Shown here piece after piece: positions 1 to 9,800 of a DNA stretch of 64,000 nt; the first letter of the stretch is position 1, and each line of letters starts with the position of its first letter. The stretch covers positions 6,262,001 to 6,326,000 of the forward strand of contig NC_079882.1 of the NCBI RefSeq assembly GCF_029227915.1, in the 5' to 3' direction. The DNA is from Hydractinia symbiolongicarpus (taxonomy: Eukaryota; Cnidaria; Hydrozoa; Anthoathecata; Hydractiniidae). The position numbers and the translations under genes are program-made. The notes beneath the pieces were generated by a model. That model was not told where the DNA came from and ran no database searches. It saw nothing but the letters and a program-made list of their open reading frames with translations.

Positions 1-1700
1 AGTGATTCTGGATCTGGGTTTGTGCCCTGGATCACAGCTTTTACTTGACTGACTGGATAAAGCAGGTCTTAGTTTATTACCTTCACCATGTTTTGTTACC
101 TATCTAGCTATCGAAATGTCTATTATCTAGGTAGTTTCTGTGGCAAGTATGATCACTACCCATGACCATCACCACAATTCTACAAATTAATATTGTAGCT
201 ATATAGCTATCTGCAGCTAGCTCTGTAGCTAGCCAGCTAAGCTTTTAGCCAGAGAAAAAGATAATATATGAAAACAGCTAGCTAGCTAGAAACTTTAGAA
301 TAAAATTAAAGCTTTAAGTGAAACGTCTTGATGGGGGATTTAACACTCCTTACATTGATAAAACTGATTAACAAACCGCAACATAGACACATTTGTTCTC
401 CTTTCCTGAATGAACACGACATTCACTTTCGTCTCCTCAGAGATTTTCCGTTTGAAGTGTAAATCCATACGAAGTACCGCTACCCCCAGGAGGCATGTAT
501 CCGTGAACCCAGCGCTTGCGTGAAAAGCTCTCGAGGTTTTTTGCGAATAAACCGCAAAACTGCAAAAATTAATTCACGCGAAAATAGATTCTTTTTTCCT
601 CGCCTCAGATATCAGGAGAAATATGCTGGGTTTTTTTTCACTCAAGCTTTTTTAGCTTTTTGTTACTTTTTTATTTATAGTGTCAGAATTTTTAAAAAAA
701 TGACCATATGTTGTTTTGTAAATATATACGGCTAAAATCAATTTTGACGACTGATAAAATAAAATAGTTATAACTTTTTATACCCCAATGAACTTTCAAA
801 AAAGGGAATACAGATTATAAGTTAGCTAAAGTAATTATGTCAAAAATGTCTGGAGCACCAAAATTAATATCCACGTCTTTCAACCCCTGAAAAATCACAC
901 AAAATTTGAACCAATCGCAATATTAAATCCACGCGAACTTTTTTACGTTAGTAGAGAAACGGAAGTGGTTGGTAAAAGTATTGGACTAGATTGGATATTT
1001 CTAGTAAAAACCTCTACGATTTACTTTATTCGGTTCAATGACATGTCGCAACATTGTTCTGGATTATTCTGTACTTAGAGTAACCACTTGAAGCAACAAC
1101 GCCCTGTGCCTGTAGACGCCACCTTTTAAACCTCGGACATCAGGTCATCAGCATTGTTAAAAGCACCTTTTTTCGGAGAAACCTGGTCCTATAATAAACA
1201 CTTAAGTCTATTTAAAACTAGTTTTCTCGTGTGCAGCTTTTGTAAACAGTAAATAACAGTAAGAGAGTGTACCGACGTATAACACGCATGCGTAAAGAAG
1301 AAAGAAGAAGTTGGGTCAAAAACGAACGATTGGGCACATCACAAAGAGCGAGGCGTAGAAGGTTTTCAGTTAAAGGAGTGAGGTTGTTGTATATTTACCG
1401 ACTTTATATCGCATTGAATAACCAACCATCATGGGTTGGGCCTACTGAGCAGGATGTGTGGGATTTTCTATCCTTTAGATTGGCTAAAATGCACTAAATT
1501 ACAGTACTACAGTATGAGATTTGTGTAAACAGCTCAATTTTTTGTTAAGCATATTTTAAGCCCTCGAATTTATGTGTTTATTGCGTTCATTTCGTATTTA
1601 CAAGGTTCGCGTTTCAGTTTAAAATGCGGATATGTTTGGACAAATGCCTTCCTTTTACCACAGCTTCTAATCAATAAAATGCAATGTGAAGGGAATTAAG
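1..1700. other. Intergenic, no supported gene
   Basis: No reading frame here has convincing protein character. The first 290 bases are unusually rich in the AGCTA/TAGC pentamer, as are stretches near 26.9 and 29.9 kb. Two short open frames (520-735 and 1267-1497) look like chance or old repeat. The part around 540-600 has 'cgcgaaaat'-type words also seen in dispersed repeats at 31.8, 38.5 and 39.6 kb. Confidence 0.5.
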
Positions 1701-1702
1701 TA

Positions 1703-1812
1703 CCGTATTTCCTCTAATAAGCGCCGCGGCGCTTATTTAATTTTTGTGATTTTAGGTGCGGCGCTTATTAGAGGGCGGCGCTTAATAGAGGGCGGCGCTT
1801 ATTTCGAAATTT
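1703..1812 (+). repeat. Left end of the pogo-like element: terminal inverted repeat plus subterminal GC-rich repeats
   Basis: The first 24 bases (1703-1726) are inverted at 4500-4523 with one mismatch. A small palindrome (GCGCCGCGGCGC) follows at 1721-1732, then three copies of a GGCGCTTA-type unit between 1758 and 1802. Transposases of this superfamily bind end repeats through their N-terminal helix-turn-helix; that these subterminal units are such sites is inferred. Confidence 0.85.
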
Positions 1813-2003
1813 CAGATTTCAAGTTTCTGAAGTTTTTGCCTATTCTTCAAATTCAATCCGTTGGTTGAATGCTATCCTTAGTAAAAGTTTTTTTGATAGA
1901 TTTGGGGTTCTATAGAGGGGTAAGTAACGTACGAGAAATAAATAACGGGTGAATTATCGTGTCTTTTCCTGTTCTCTTTCTATCAAATATAACAAAGATA
2001 ATT

Positions 2004-3455
2004 TCAAACATCAATTTCTTCGTCGCTTTCTTGATCAGAGTCAATCAAATGAAACGGCCCGCATGCATCCTCAACATCCGAATCTGTTATGTTCTCAAAA
2101 GGATTTATTTGACTCTCTTCCTCTTGCAAGATATTCAGGGATTCTCTTAGCCGTGATGCCCCATCAGGACAAGCTCCCTCCTTTTTAAAACAGTGGATCT
2201 TGTCATCTTCACTACCATCGACTGGAAGGCTTAAACCGCATGTTTTAAAAGATTTCACGATGAGCTCACTTGACAGCTTTTTCCAACCTTCTAAGATCCA
2301 CTCGATTACTTTCCTTCGCGGAGGTGGCTTCATATTACCTGCTTTTGTATATTCGTGGATCCCTTCACTAAGCCATGTATCGTAAGCTTCGGTAACATGA
2401 GCTTTGAATGGCTTATTCCACGAAACATCGGGGGCTTGAATATACGGAGTACAACCACCGGGGACGATAACTGAATCAACATTGAAACTTTTCAAACGTT
2501 GCTTGATTGTTTGCATCATGTGGCATTCAAAGGAATCCCAAGCTAACAATCGCTTTTGAAAAGAAAATTTACCAATAACTGTTTTAATGTATTCTAATGT
2601 CAATTCCTCATTCATCCAAGCATTTGAAGATGAAGCGATAATACATTTAGATTTGTATTCTTCGTTTAGAGCATTACATTCCCGCTTTGCACCCCCAAAA
2701 ACGATGAATGGTTTGAGCCGTGTTCCATCAGCCTTTGCTGTAAGGCACACAGAAACTCTGACTTTCTCATGGCCAGTGGTCTTTAAAGGAATGTCTTTCT
2801 TTCCTTTGCTTTCTACAGTTGTCCCTGAGAGCATGTCAGACCAAATTGCAGTTTCATCCATCGCAATGATTGAACCAGCGGAGTATTTAAATTTTCTTTG
2901 TAATCGTCGGCACTGTAAAACATACATGACAAGTTTGTCGACCATACAACTAGGATTCTTTTGAGCGGTAGTTGTTCTTCTCCTTAAAGAAAGTCCGTTT
3001 CTTTTCATAAATTTTTCCAACCATCCACGACTGGCTACAAAGCTCTCTTTTACAGCAGGGTCATCGGTGCTTTTGTCATGGATAATCTTTGCTTTCTTCA
3101 TTATTAATTTTCGAGAAACTCTAAGCATTGCTGATCTACGATCCATTATCCAGATGAGTACTTCTTCTTCTAAGTCGTCGTTCGTGAGCTTTCTTCCCCC
3201 ACCATCAAGTCTTCTTCTTTTCAGTCCACCTTTATCAGCAACCCTGGCTTTGATGTCTTCCATTTTTGCTCTCCATTCACGAACTCTCCTCTCGTCAACA
3301 TTGTATCGCCTTCCTGCTTGGCGATTTGAATAATTGATTGCATATTCCACGACTTCCTTCTTCAGATCCAAGGAATAGGATTTGATTTTTTCTCCTTTGT
3401 GTGAATTCTCGGTTGGAGCCATGTTATTTTGCACACACACACACCTCGCTCGCAA
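2004..3455 (-). CDS. Pogo/Tigger-type DDE transposase, apparently intact
   Basis: Open frame of 483 codons. The likelier start is the second Met, at 3422 (MAPTENSHKG), because the first 11 codons read through a (CA)n run; that gives 472 residues. In the longer numbering, residues 26-75 form a psq/Brinker-like helix-turn-helix (SLDLKKEVVEYAI, then RRVREWR), and residues 90-160 resemble the CENP-B-type DNA-binding half (FVASRGWLEKFMKRNGLSLR). The DDE nuclease follows: Asp200 in IIAMDETAIW, Asp307 in LLAWDSF, Asp343 in YIQAPDVSWNKPFK, so all three metal-binding acids are present, the last two 36 apart. The C-terminus is acidic. The enzyme would cut and join the element ends in the nucleus. No stop or frameshift was seen. 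Being inside matched terminal repeats supports a self-mobilising copy. Confidence 0.93.
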   Translation of the reverse strand: MRARCVCVQNNMAPTENSHKGEKIKSYSLDLKKEVVEYAINYSNRQAGRRYNVDERRVREWRAKMEDIKARVADKGGLKRRRLDGGGRKLTNDDLEEEVLIWIMDRRSAMLRVSRKLIMKKAKIIHDKSTDDPAVKESFVASRGWLEKFMKRNGLSLRRRTTTAQKNPSCMVDKLVMYVLQCRRLQRKFKYSAGSIIAMDETAIWSDMLSGTTVESKGKKDIPLKTTGHEKVRVSVCLTAKADGTRLKPFIVFGGAKRECNALNEEYKSKCIIASSSNAWMNEELTLEYIKTVIGKFSFQKRLLAWDSFECHMMQTIKQRLKSFNVDSVIVPGGCTPYIQAPDVSWNKPFKAHVTEAYDTWLSEGIHEYTKAGNMKPPPRRKVIEWILEGWKKLSSELIVKSFKTCGLSLPVDGSEDDKIHCFKKEGACPDGASRLRESLNILQEEESQINPFENITDSDVEDACGPFHLIDSDQESDEEIDV

Positions 3456-3598
3456 GAAATATTTTGTTTATTATACACTAGAACGACTTCATTTTTCGTA
3501 CCAAAATCAAGCATTACAATAGCTTCCCGCATTCCATTTTTTCAAAAGGTAAACAAACAATGCAATGACTTCGCTGTACATTCAAGAGAGGGCGAAAC
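3423..3598. promoter_or_regulatory. Divergent intergenic spacer of the transposon, probable shared promoter
   Basis: These 176 bases separate the start of the transposase (minus strand, Met at 3422) from the start of the HIRAN-like ORF (plus strand, 3599). A (CA)n run lies at 3432-3444. No clear TATA box was seen. The head-to-head layout implies both ORFs are driven from here; this is inferred from layout only. Confidence 0.45.
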
Positions 3599-4360
3599 AT
3601 GGCTAGAACTATTCCAAGAAACTTTTCATTTGCCTTTATTGTGAAGTTTGAAACAAACATACGAGGCCACCATGTCTACAAAGATGTTTGGACTCCAACT
3701 CTGGGAGAGAAACTTAACTGCAAACCAGACGAAAGAGAAGAGGCCAAAGAATATGATCAAAACGCCATAGGTGTATACAAACTAAAGCCACAGGTTACAG
3801 TAAAAGGTGAAGATGAATCCGACAAAAAACCTACAGAAGAAAATAAAAAGACAGAATCAGAATCAAGTACTACACCAGCGGTTGAAAACGAGAAAAGTGA
3901 ACCAAGCGAAACAAACAAAACGAACAAAGTAACCAAAGCCAAAGGAAGAAAATCAACCAAAGGAAGTAAAGCAGCAAAGGAAACTGAAGCAGTCAAAGAA
4001 ACTGAGGTCGCGATCGAACCAGTATCTAAAGAGGTCAATAAAGAAGTTGTCGAAATAGATTCAGACGATCTGGGAGAAAAGGATGATGAGTTTTTAGTCG
4101 GACATTTACCCATTGAACTATCCAAACTAACGAAACAATTTTTGAAATCTGATAAAAACAACACGATGATCGCAAAAGTAACGGGAAAAAGGAAACGAGA
4201 GCTTGGCTTGGTCGTCCCTGCCAAGTTTCTTTGCTGTTCAACCAACAGTAAAATTGCAAACATTCTTTATGAGGAACTTAATAAGAAGAAATGTAAATTT
4301 AGCTATTTAGAACTTAATGTAAATGAATATTGCAATAAGAAGACTATAGAGTTCGAATAA
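3599..4360 (+). CDS. HIRAN-like accessory protein carried by the pogo-like element
   Basis: Open frame of 253 residues from the ATG at 3599. Residues 13-63 (FIVKFETNIRGHHVYKDVWT... then EYDQNAIGVY) and 160-235 (FLVGHLPIELSKL, then MIAKVTGKRKR and LVVPAKF) look like two halves of one compact domain. The 'D.NAI.V...VGHLP' core matches the HIRAN fold pattern, known in HLTF/Rad5 where it binds 3' DNA ends. A Lys/Glu/Thr/Ser-rich linker of about 95 residues is inserted between the halves. I recall HYKDVWTP/VGHLP-type proteins as common in cnidarian gene sets, often near transposons, but have no alignment. Its role in transposition is unknown; DNA-end binding is speculation. Some non-autonomous spread of this ORF as a host gene is also possible. 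Confidence 0.8.
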   Translation: MARTIPRNFSFAFIVKFETNIRGHHVYKDVWTPTLGEKLNCKPDEREEAKEYDQNAIGVYKLKPQVTVKGEDESDKKPTEENKKTESESSTTPAVENEKSEPSETNKTNKVTKAKGRKSTKGSKAAKETEAVKETEVAIEPVSKEVNKEVVEIDSDDLGEKDDEFLVGHLPIELSKLTKQFLKSDKNNTMIAKVTGKRKRELGLVVPAKFLCCSTNSKIANILYEELNKKKCKFSYLELNVNEYCNKKTIEFE

Positions 4361-4384
4361 AAGCATTGAAATCTCATTTTCTCT

Positions 4385-4523
4385 TGATTTTCTAATAAGC
4401 GCCGCATTTGAGGGTGCGGCGCTTATTAGAGGGCGGCGCTTATTTCGAAATTCGAATTTTAGGTGCGGCGCTTATTAGAGGGCGGCGCTTAATAGAGGGC
4501 GGCGCTTATTGGAGGAAATACGG
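4385..4523 (-). repeat. Right end of the pogo-like element: subterminal repeats and terminal inverted repeat
   Basis: Contains five GGCGCTTATT-type units and one inverted unit (TAATAAGCGCCGC at 4394-4406). The 4458-4507 part repeats the left subterminal block in direct orientation. The final 24 bases are the inverted terminal repeat, ending at 4523 before the TA duplication. Confidence 0.85.
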
Positions 4524-4525
4524 TA

Positions 4526-6873
4526 ACAGTTTTGAACAACGTAAAATAAGAATAAACATCTGAACCTCGCCCCCAGGGCATCTTATATCTTTTCTGACAA
4601 CGTGACGGCATACAAGCATTCTCCCGAGACAATGTTCGTCTCCCTGTTCCAATATAAAAAGACATAAGAATACAACATCATCCCCAGGGCTCTTTTAAAA
4701 AAAGCTGGGAACCAGGTTGGGTGGTGTTGAAAACTACAATGTCAGTTATTTTCAAGATTTTGGTATGAAAGAAAAATCACGGGAAGAAAAGTTCCATTCA
4801 AACCGGAAAAGTTGGACAAGGAACTTGGTGCAGCATATTAACCCAGCTTAAAAATAACACAACGTGTACCGAACGAACGAAGTAAATCATTCGGTTGTAG
4901 AAACTCTGTCCAGCAGGAAAGTAAACAATAATTTTAACGAATAAGATATTACAAAGGATTCGCAATTTCTTAAGTGATGTCCATTTGATGTATAGAAAAT
5001 CCAGGCGATGTGTAAAAGAAACATTTTGGAATTTGCATCAAAAGTTACTTAGAAATGAAATTCCGCATATGGTAAGAAGAGTATTTATAGCCCAAAATAC
5101 TTTGTCGTAACTATAGGCCGTAAGCTTTTTCATCCATTTGATTCTCCATCGGTAACAAACACAACTTTGTATTTTATCCGCCAAGGCACAGAAATATTTT
5201 TCGCCACGTTTCTGTTAAAATAATATGCATTTGTTTTATGCACAATTTTCATTATACTCTACCTACCATTCACCTAAGTAAATATTCTCATCCCAAGGTT
5301 TTGCGGCTGATGTCACAAGTGCTAAATTTCTTGTCACCGATCACGATGTCAAAAATGCATAAACCCCTAGGGATAAAATTGTCATCCAACATACTTATTT
5401 TCATTTCGCTAGTGAAGCTCTGTTCACACAAAACCTTTAATTAGAACTATGTATATTAGAACTTGTTATTAATACGCCGGTATGTTTAAAAATGAACAGA
5501 CTGAACGATTCCACATGGCGCAGGGAGTGGACAATTTTGCATTTTGTTGCCCTCAGATTGTTGTAAATGTATTTCCCGCAACATTCCTCGCTATTTTGTA
5601 ACTACATAGTAGGAATTACAACACAACAAAAACCCAGTTTTTTTGCAATCAGTAGTCGGCACAGAGAACCAAGTTGTTATCACGTTGATGCATCTTTTCT
5701 TTTTTCTTTGTGACTTAATTGAAGAAAAACACTGAGATAATCTATTTTGGCCACTCAGCAATCTCAACACGGAGGGAATCGTAAATATAGGGCGATCGAT
5801 GTCAAAGCAAATCCCTAAAATTCAAATCCACCTCATATTACAATCAACAATAGTCACAAAGACGACGTGATCGCATCTTACCCTCTTAAATAATAAAGGA
5901 ATTAATTATATTTGTTCAAGTGACTAAGGCCTTTGCGCCGAAAAGAAAGGATTTGTCGACAATGATCACGTGAGCAAGGAACAGTATTATTCACCAATCA
6001 AAAAGCGCCATCAATACTCTAACCGCAAAAAAAGCGTTTGAGACTAAGCGTAATTTTTTACTAACTATTCCGACTTCCTGGTGGCAATAAAAGTTATGCT
6101 GGGTCTCCTGGCAATCTGGGGATGGCAAGACGCCATGCTCGTCTCGCCAGAAACGGGATTCAGTGTTTTGATAAGCTACAGTACATTTTACACCCCACTG
6201 CTCCCTATTCACAACCTCGATCCCACGCCATTTTGCCTTATTGTCCGTAATAACGGCTCAGGGGCCACAAAACCCTGGGGACGAGGTTGCCCTATTCCCA
6301 CTCCCCCAATTTTTTCTTTTTTTTCTTTTGCTGTTTAAGAATTTACAGTTTAAAAATAAGATACAAATCTTAAGCTATTATATCGTATAATCTAGAGATA
6401 TGATTGCATATGCTAAAAAGGTTAGCTAAAAGTGGTTAAAAAATAACAGGAGGGAAAAGAAGGTTATAATAGCCTTATCATTAAGCCAAAACCTACATAA
6501 AAGGTAAGCATTGAAAATAAGAAGAAAATTGTGTTATATGTGTATTTACTTTACCCGTAAAAAATGCAGCGAAAGTGATCCAGCTCAATTTTGCACAGGC
6601 AAACCAAACTCCGCATGGCGGTAGTATATTTTTTAGAAAACTCCGTATAGTTATCCACGCTCTGCACATCCACAGGATAATTATAATATCGAGTATGCTT
6701 TTTTTAAAGATCAACTGATTCCGTACTTGTAATATTTTTTTTTCTCAGTAAATTAGGTTGCAACCAATAACTTGGAACTTTAAATCATTTTTTAAACACC
6801 ACAAAATTTCTATGAAATGTCGAGTTGACCCTGTGTCGTTTGTGTCGTTTAGCATCAAGCACTTTCACTATCT
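4526..6873. other. Intergenic DNA with small repeat relics, no supported gene
   Basis: No reading frame here looks coding. It holds copies of a 'CAACCTCG...CCCAGGG' word: 4562-4577, its inverse around 4709-4722, and the short inverted pair at 6212-6289. Just before the next gene is the putative 5' region of the first exon at 6874. Confidence 0.5.
6212..6289. repeat. Short inverted-repeat element of the 'CAACCTCG' family
   Basis: CAACCTCGATCCC (6212-6224) is inverted at 6277-6289 (GGGGACGAGGTTG) with two mismatches. The same word occurs at 4562, 13594-13606 and 20387-20396, so this is a dispersed family of small elements or their ends. No target duplication was identified. Confidence 0.5.
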
Positions 6874-9800
6874 ATGGCTTACTTAAATCCAGACCGTGAA
6901 AACTTTACAAACGATCTTTTGGCGTTTACTTTAATTAACGAAGAAACTGTTGAAAAGATTTTAGAAACCAGAATAACAGTTGTAAGTTAAGTATTTTAGT
7001 TTGCGTTATACTGTCCTAATTACGTGATTATCTAAACAAACAGCTCTAGCGACGATCTGGAAACCCCATTTGCCACATAACTTCATGGTTTTGACTACAT
7101 AAGCCATTCCTGAAAACAACTTCTCAAAAATGCTGCAAACAAAGCATACGTTTGAGCAGCAAGGCGAAGCGAAAAAGAAACCGTCAAAAACGTCCTATTG
7201 CCATTGTCTTAAAGGAGCTACGAACGGGTTAAAATGCTCACATTCTGTATATCCCGTGCACATATTAAAAAACCTGGCAAATGCTTTTTTGCGCAATGAC
7301 GGACCAGCGTACTTTGCTCTCTGGTTCAGTATTTTTTTTCAAAAAGTGTATTACAAAGAAATATTTCAGCAAGACCCATTCTGGATGAAAACATGACCAA
7401 GGCTGACGAAGATAAAAATTCTAGATATCTATATTTTTGAGTCGAGTAAATTACATACAAGCAGGAAAAATAGCCATTTTTGTTTTTCGCCACCATCAGC
7501 TCGATCTTCGTGTAAGTCACTAAAGTCGAAAACCAACAGCCGTTCTGTAGCCCCTTTAATTCTGTGATGTGTTTTTTCAAATGTGAGATTGACTGGAAAT
7601 ATTTCTAAAGACTATTTTATGATTAAAATGGTTGCAATACTTCGTGACTTGTCTCAGATGGAGTTAAGTAGTTGCTTGAAACATCGTCATGTACCTTTTT
7701 CTGATGCTCAAAAACAGACGTGACATTAGAAAAACTTGGTGATGAGAATTACTAAAGGGGATTTGTAAAAACATTCTCCAGCCTGTCTAGTTCCGTAATA
7801 ATATGGGTTTGTTTGGTATTTAACCAATGATTACGAAGATGACAATTAGATTAATATGTCATACCCCCACTGCGCAAAGATTTCCCCATGTGTGATCTAC
7901 CCCAGCAATGTTTGGGATGTCTGTTCCGTAAAGTGCACAAGTTTCAGTGCTGGTAAAAATGGTAATATGGTACATCCTGTATGAAGCCCAGGATATCATG
8001 TCATAGCCAGTCATTGTCAGTAAAAAGAGAAAGTTACTAAGAAAGGTGAAATCATGGAATTAAGATGTTCCCGGAATTTGGTCGGTATACGCTACGTATT
8101 AAAGTATTATGTATTAACTAGGGAACCTACTTATAAAAAGGGAGTTGAAGTTTAAAAAGTTACCCAGGCCTAAGAAATGATAAAATAATTACTAATTGCT
8201 TATGGGGTAACAGCAGAGTCAAAGCGTGATATTTTTAAATCATAGCAGAGAACAGATCTCACAGTTTGATTTTGAATTCCATGCTATTTTATTCAAAATT
8301 TAAAGTTGATGAAAGTCACGCAACATATTTTAATTATTTAAATTTAACAATAGGTTAATAATGACAATGAAAATTCTGAAGTTACGAGGGCTCATCCGAA
8401 GGTGATAACTATTGCGTACATGTACAGTTACATGGAGCAGTACTGTAAGCAAAGCAAATCTTGTACAATGCTAAAACAGAGAAAGGCAAATGATGTAACC
8501 TACAAGTGCCAAACAAAGTCAGCAATTTAAAAAAAAGTTTGTTTTTTTCGTATAAATTAATTCGTATAACTTCAGTAAAAATTAAAATAATGACTCGAAC
8601 CTTGATATGGCGTGTTTTTTAAGAGGTTTTATGGTGGTTTTGAGGCTCAAATACAAACACAACAAGAGAAAATTTGAGTGAAAATTAAAGTGTCCAGAGT
8701 TATACAATTATACTCTACAGATATTTCAGATATTTCTACCCTAATTTATATGCAGCCATTGCCCAATTACGACCAGAAATACAAATTGGTATATATATAA
8801 CTTCTTCCATTTCCTACAATGCTATGGTAATTATTTTTTATGAGAAGTGAGAATCACTTTAATCACTTTATTTGTCATAAAATGTTGGTTAGAAGGTTCA
8901 CAAAAACCATGTGAAAATTTTTGGAAATATTAATGACCAATTTTTTTTGTATACTCAAGGTCTGTTTGTGCCATGCATGTGATAAATAGCTGTAATTGGC
9001 ATGAGAATTATTTAGACCAGATCGTAGTTTATCATAGCAATTAATAAGTTTCAACGATAAAAGTAAACATTGGCTATATATGGGCGAACTAACTTTAGAG
9101 ACAGCCCTGAAGGCCAGAGAAAAATGAGGTTTATTGCATTAAGTGGATTTAGTCCATCAACATTGGCACCCACAACCTCATTTGTGGATTTGTTTGTATT
9201 ACTTTCATGTGCACAATACCCCATTTTTTGTTAACAGAACTCTATGGAAGCTGAACACCAACTATTTTTGCTGAAATATACCTTTAATTTTCAATGATGA
9301 TCATTGAAAATTGATCAAAGGAGTGCAATTGTTGTTTTCCTGGTACATGTGTTTAATCATATTCTTCTAAAACAGAGACAGAAGAGAATCTCAAATCGAC
9401 TAAGTGTGACAAACCTCTTTTGTCGCTGGTCCCTTAGGCTGAAGAATTAGTACCTCAGTTTAACATTGCCTGCATTACAGCAGTGCCATGTAGAAAATTT
9501 CCCATTTTCATTTATTTATTTTTTCACCTCTACACCCTATGTTTTTTAAAAGCCTGCCTCCCTCTCGTATAACGTCTGCTTTAGTGCAATTCTGTTTGCT
9601 TTGTCTTGCTCATCCAAAATAATAAAAAACAGGCCCATAACCCTTTTATAAAGCATGTCTGATGGAAGTGGGGTTGCAATTGATAAGTACTTCATAAAAA
9701 CTTAGTGAAAAATATGGGAAAATGTTGGACTGTTCATACGCAAAGCATCTCAAAGCAGGCCACACAATTTTGTTGTTTGAGGAGAAGGGAGTTCATTTAC

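Larger units (their letters stand above)
1701..4525. mobile_element. Complete pogo-like (Tc1/mariner superfamily) DNA transposon with two divergent ORFs
   Basis: The element runs from 1703 to 4523 and is flanked on both sides by TA (1701-1702, 4524-4525), the target duplication expected of this superfamily. The terminal inverted repeats are 24 bases (1703-1726 and 4500-4523) with one mismatch; they begin CCGTATTTCCTC. Inside each end lie GC-rich subterminal repeats built on the unit GGCGCTTATTAGAGGGC. The block at 1751-1800 recurs at 4458-4507 in the same orientation, so the ends share direct as well as inverted repeats. A pogo-type transposase lies on the minus strand and a HIRAN-like ORF on the plus strand, divergent from a 176-base spacer with a (CA)n run. 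Both ORFs are open and the ends nearly identical, so the copy looks young and may be autonomous. That is inferred. Confidence 0.93.

Noticed and set aside
520-735. 71-codon frame near the left end
   Set aside because: Phe/Lys-rich from homopolymer runs, overlapping repeat-like words; no domain or splice context.
1267-1497. 76-codon Arg-rich frame
   Set aside because: It has no ATG at its opening, no recognisable motif and no supporting neighbours.
3757-4263. 168-codon frame on the minus strand
   Set aside because: It is antisense to the HIRAN-like ORF, and its Ser/Phe/Leu-rich composition is what a Lys/Glu/Thr-rich gene gives when read backwards.
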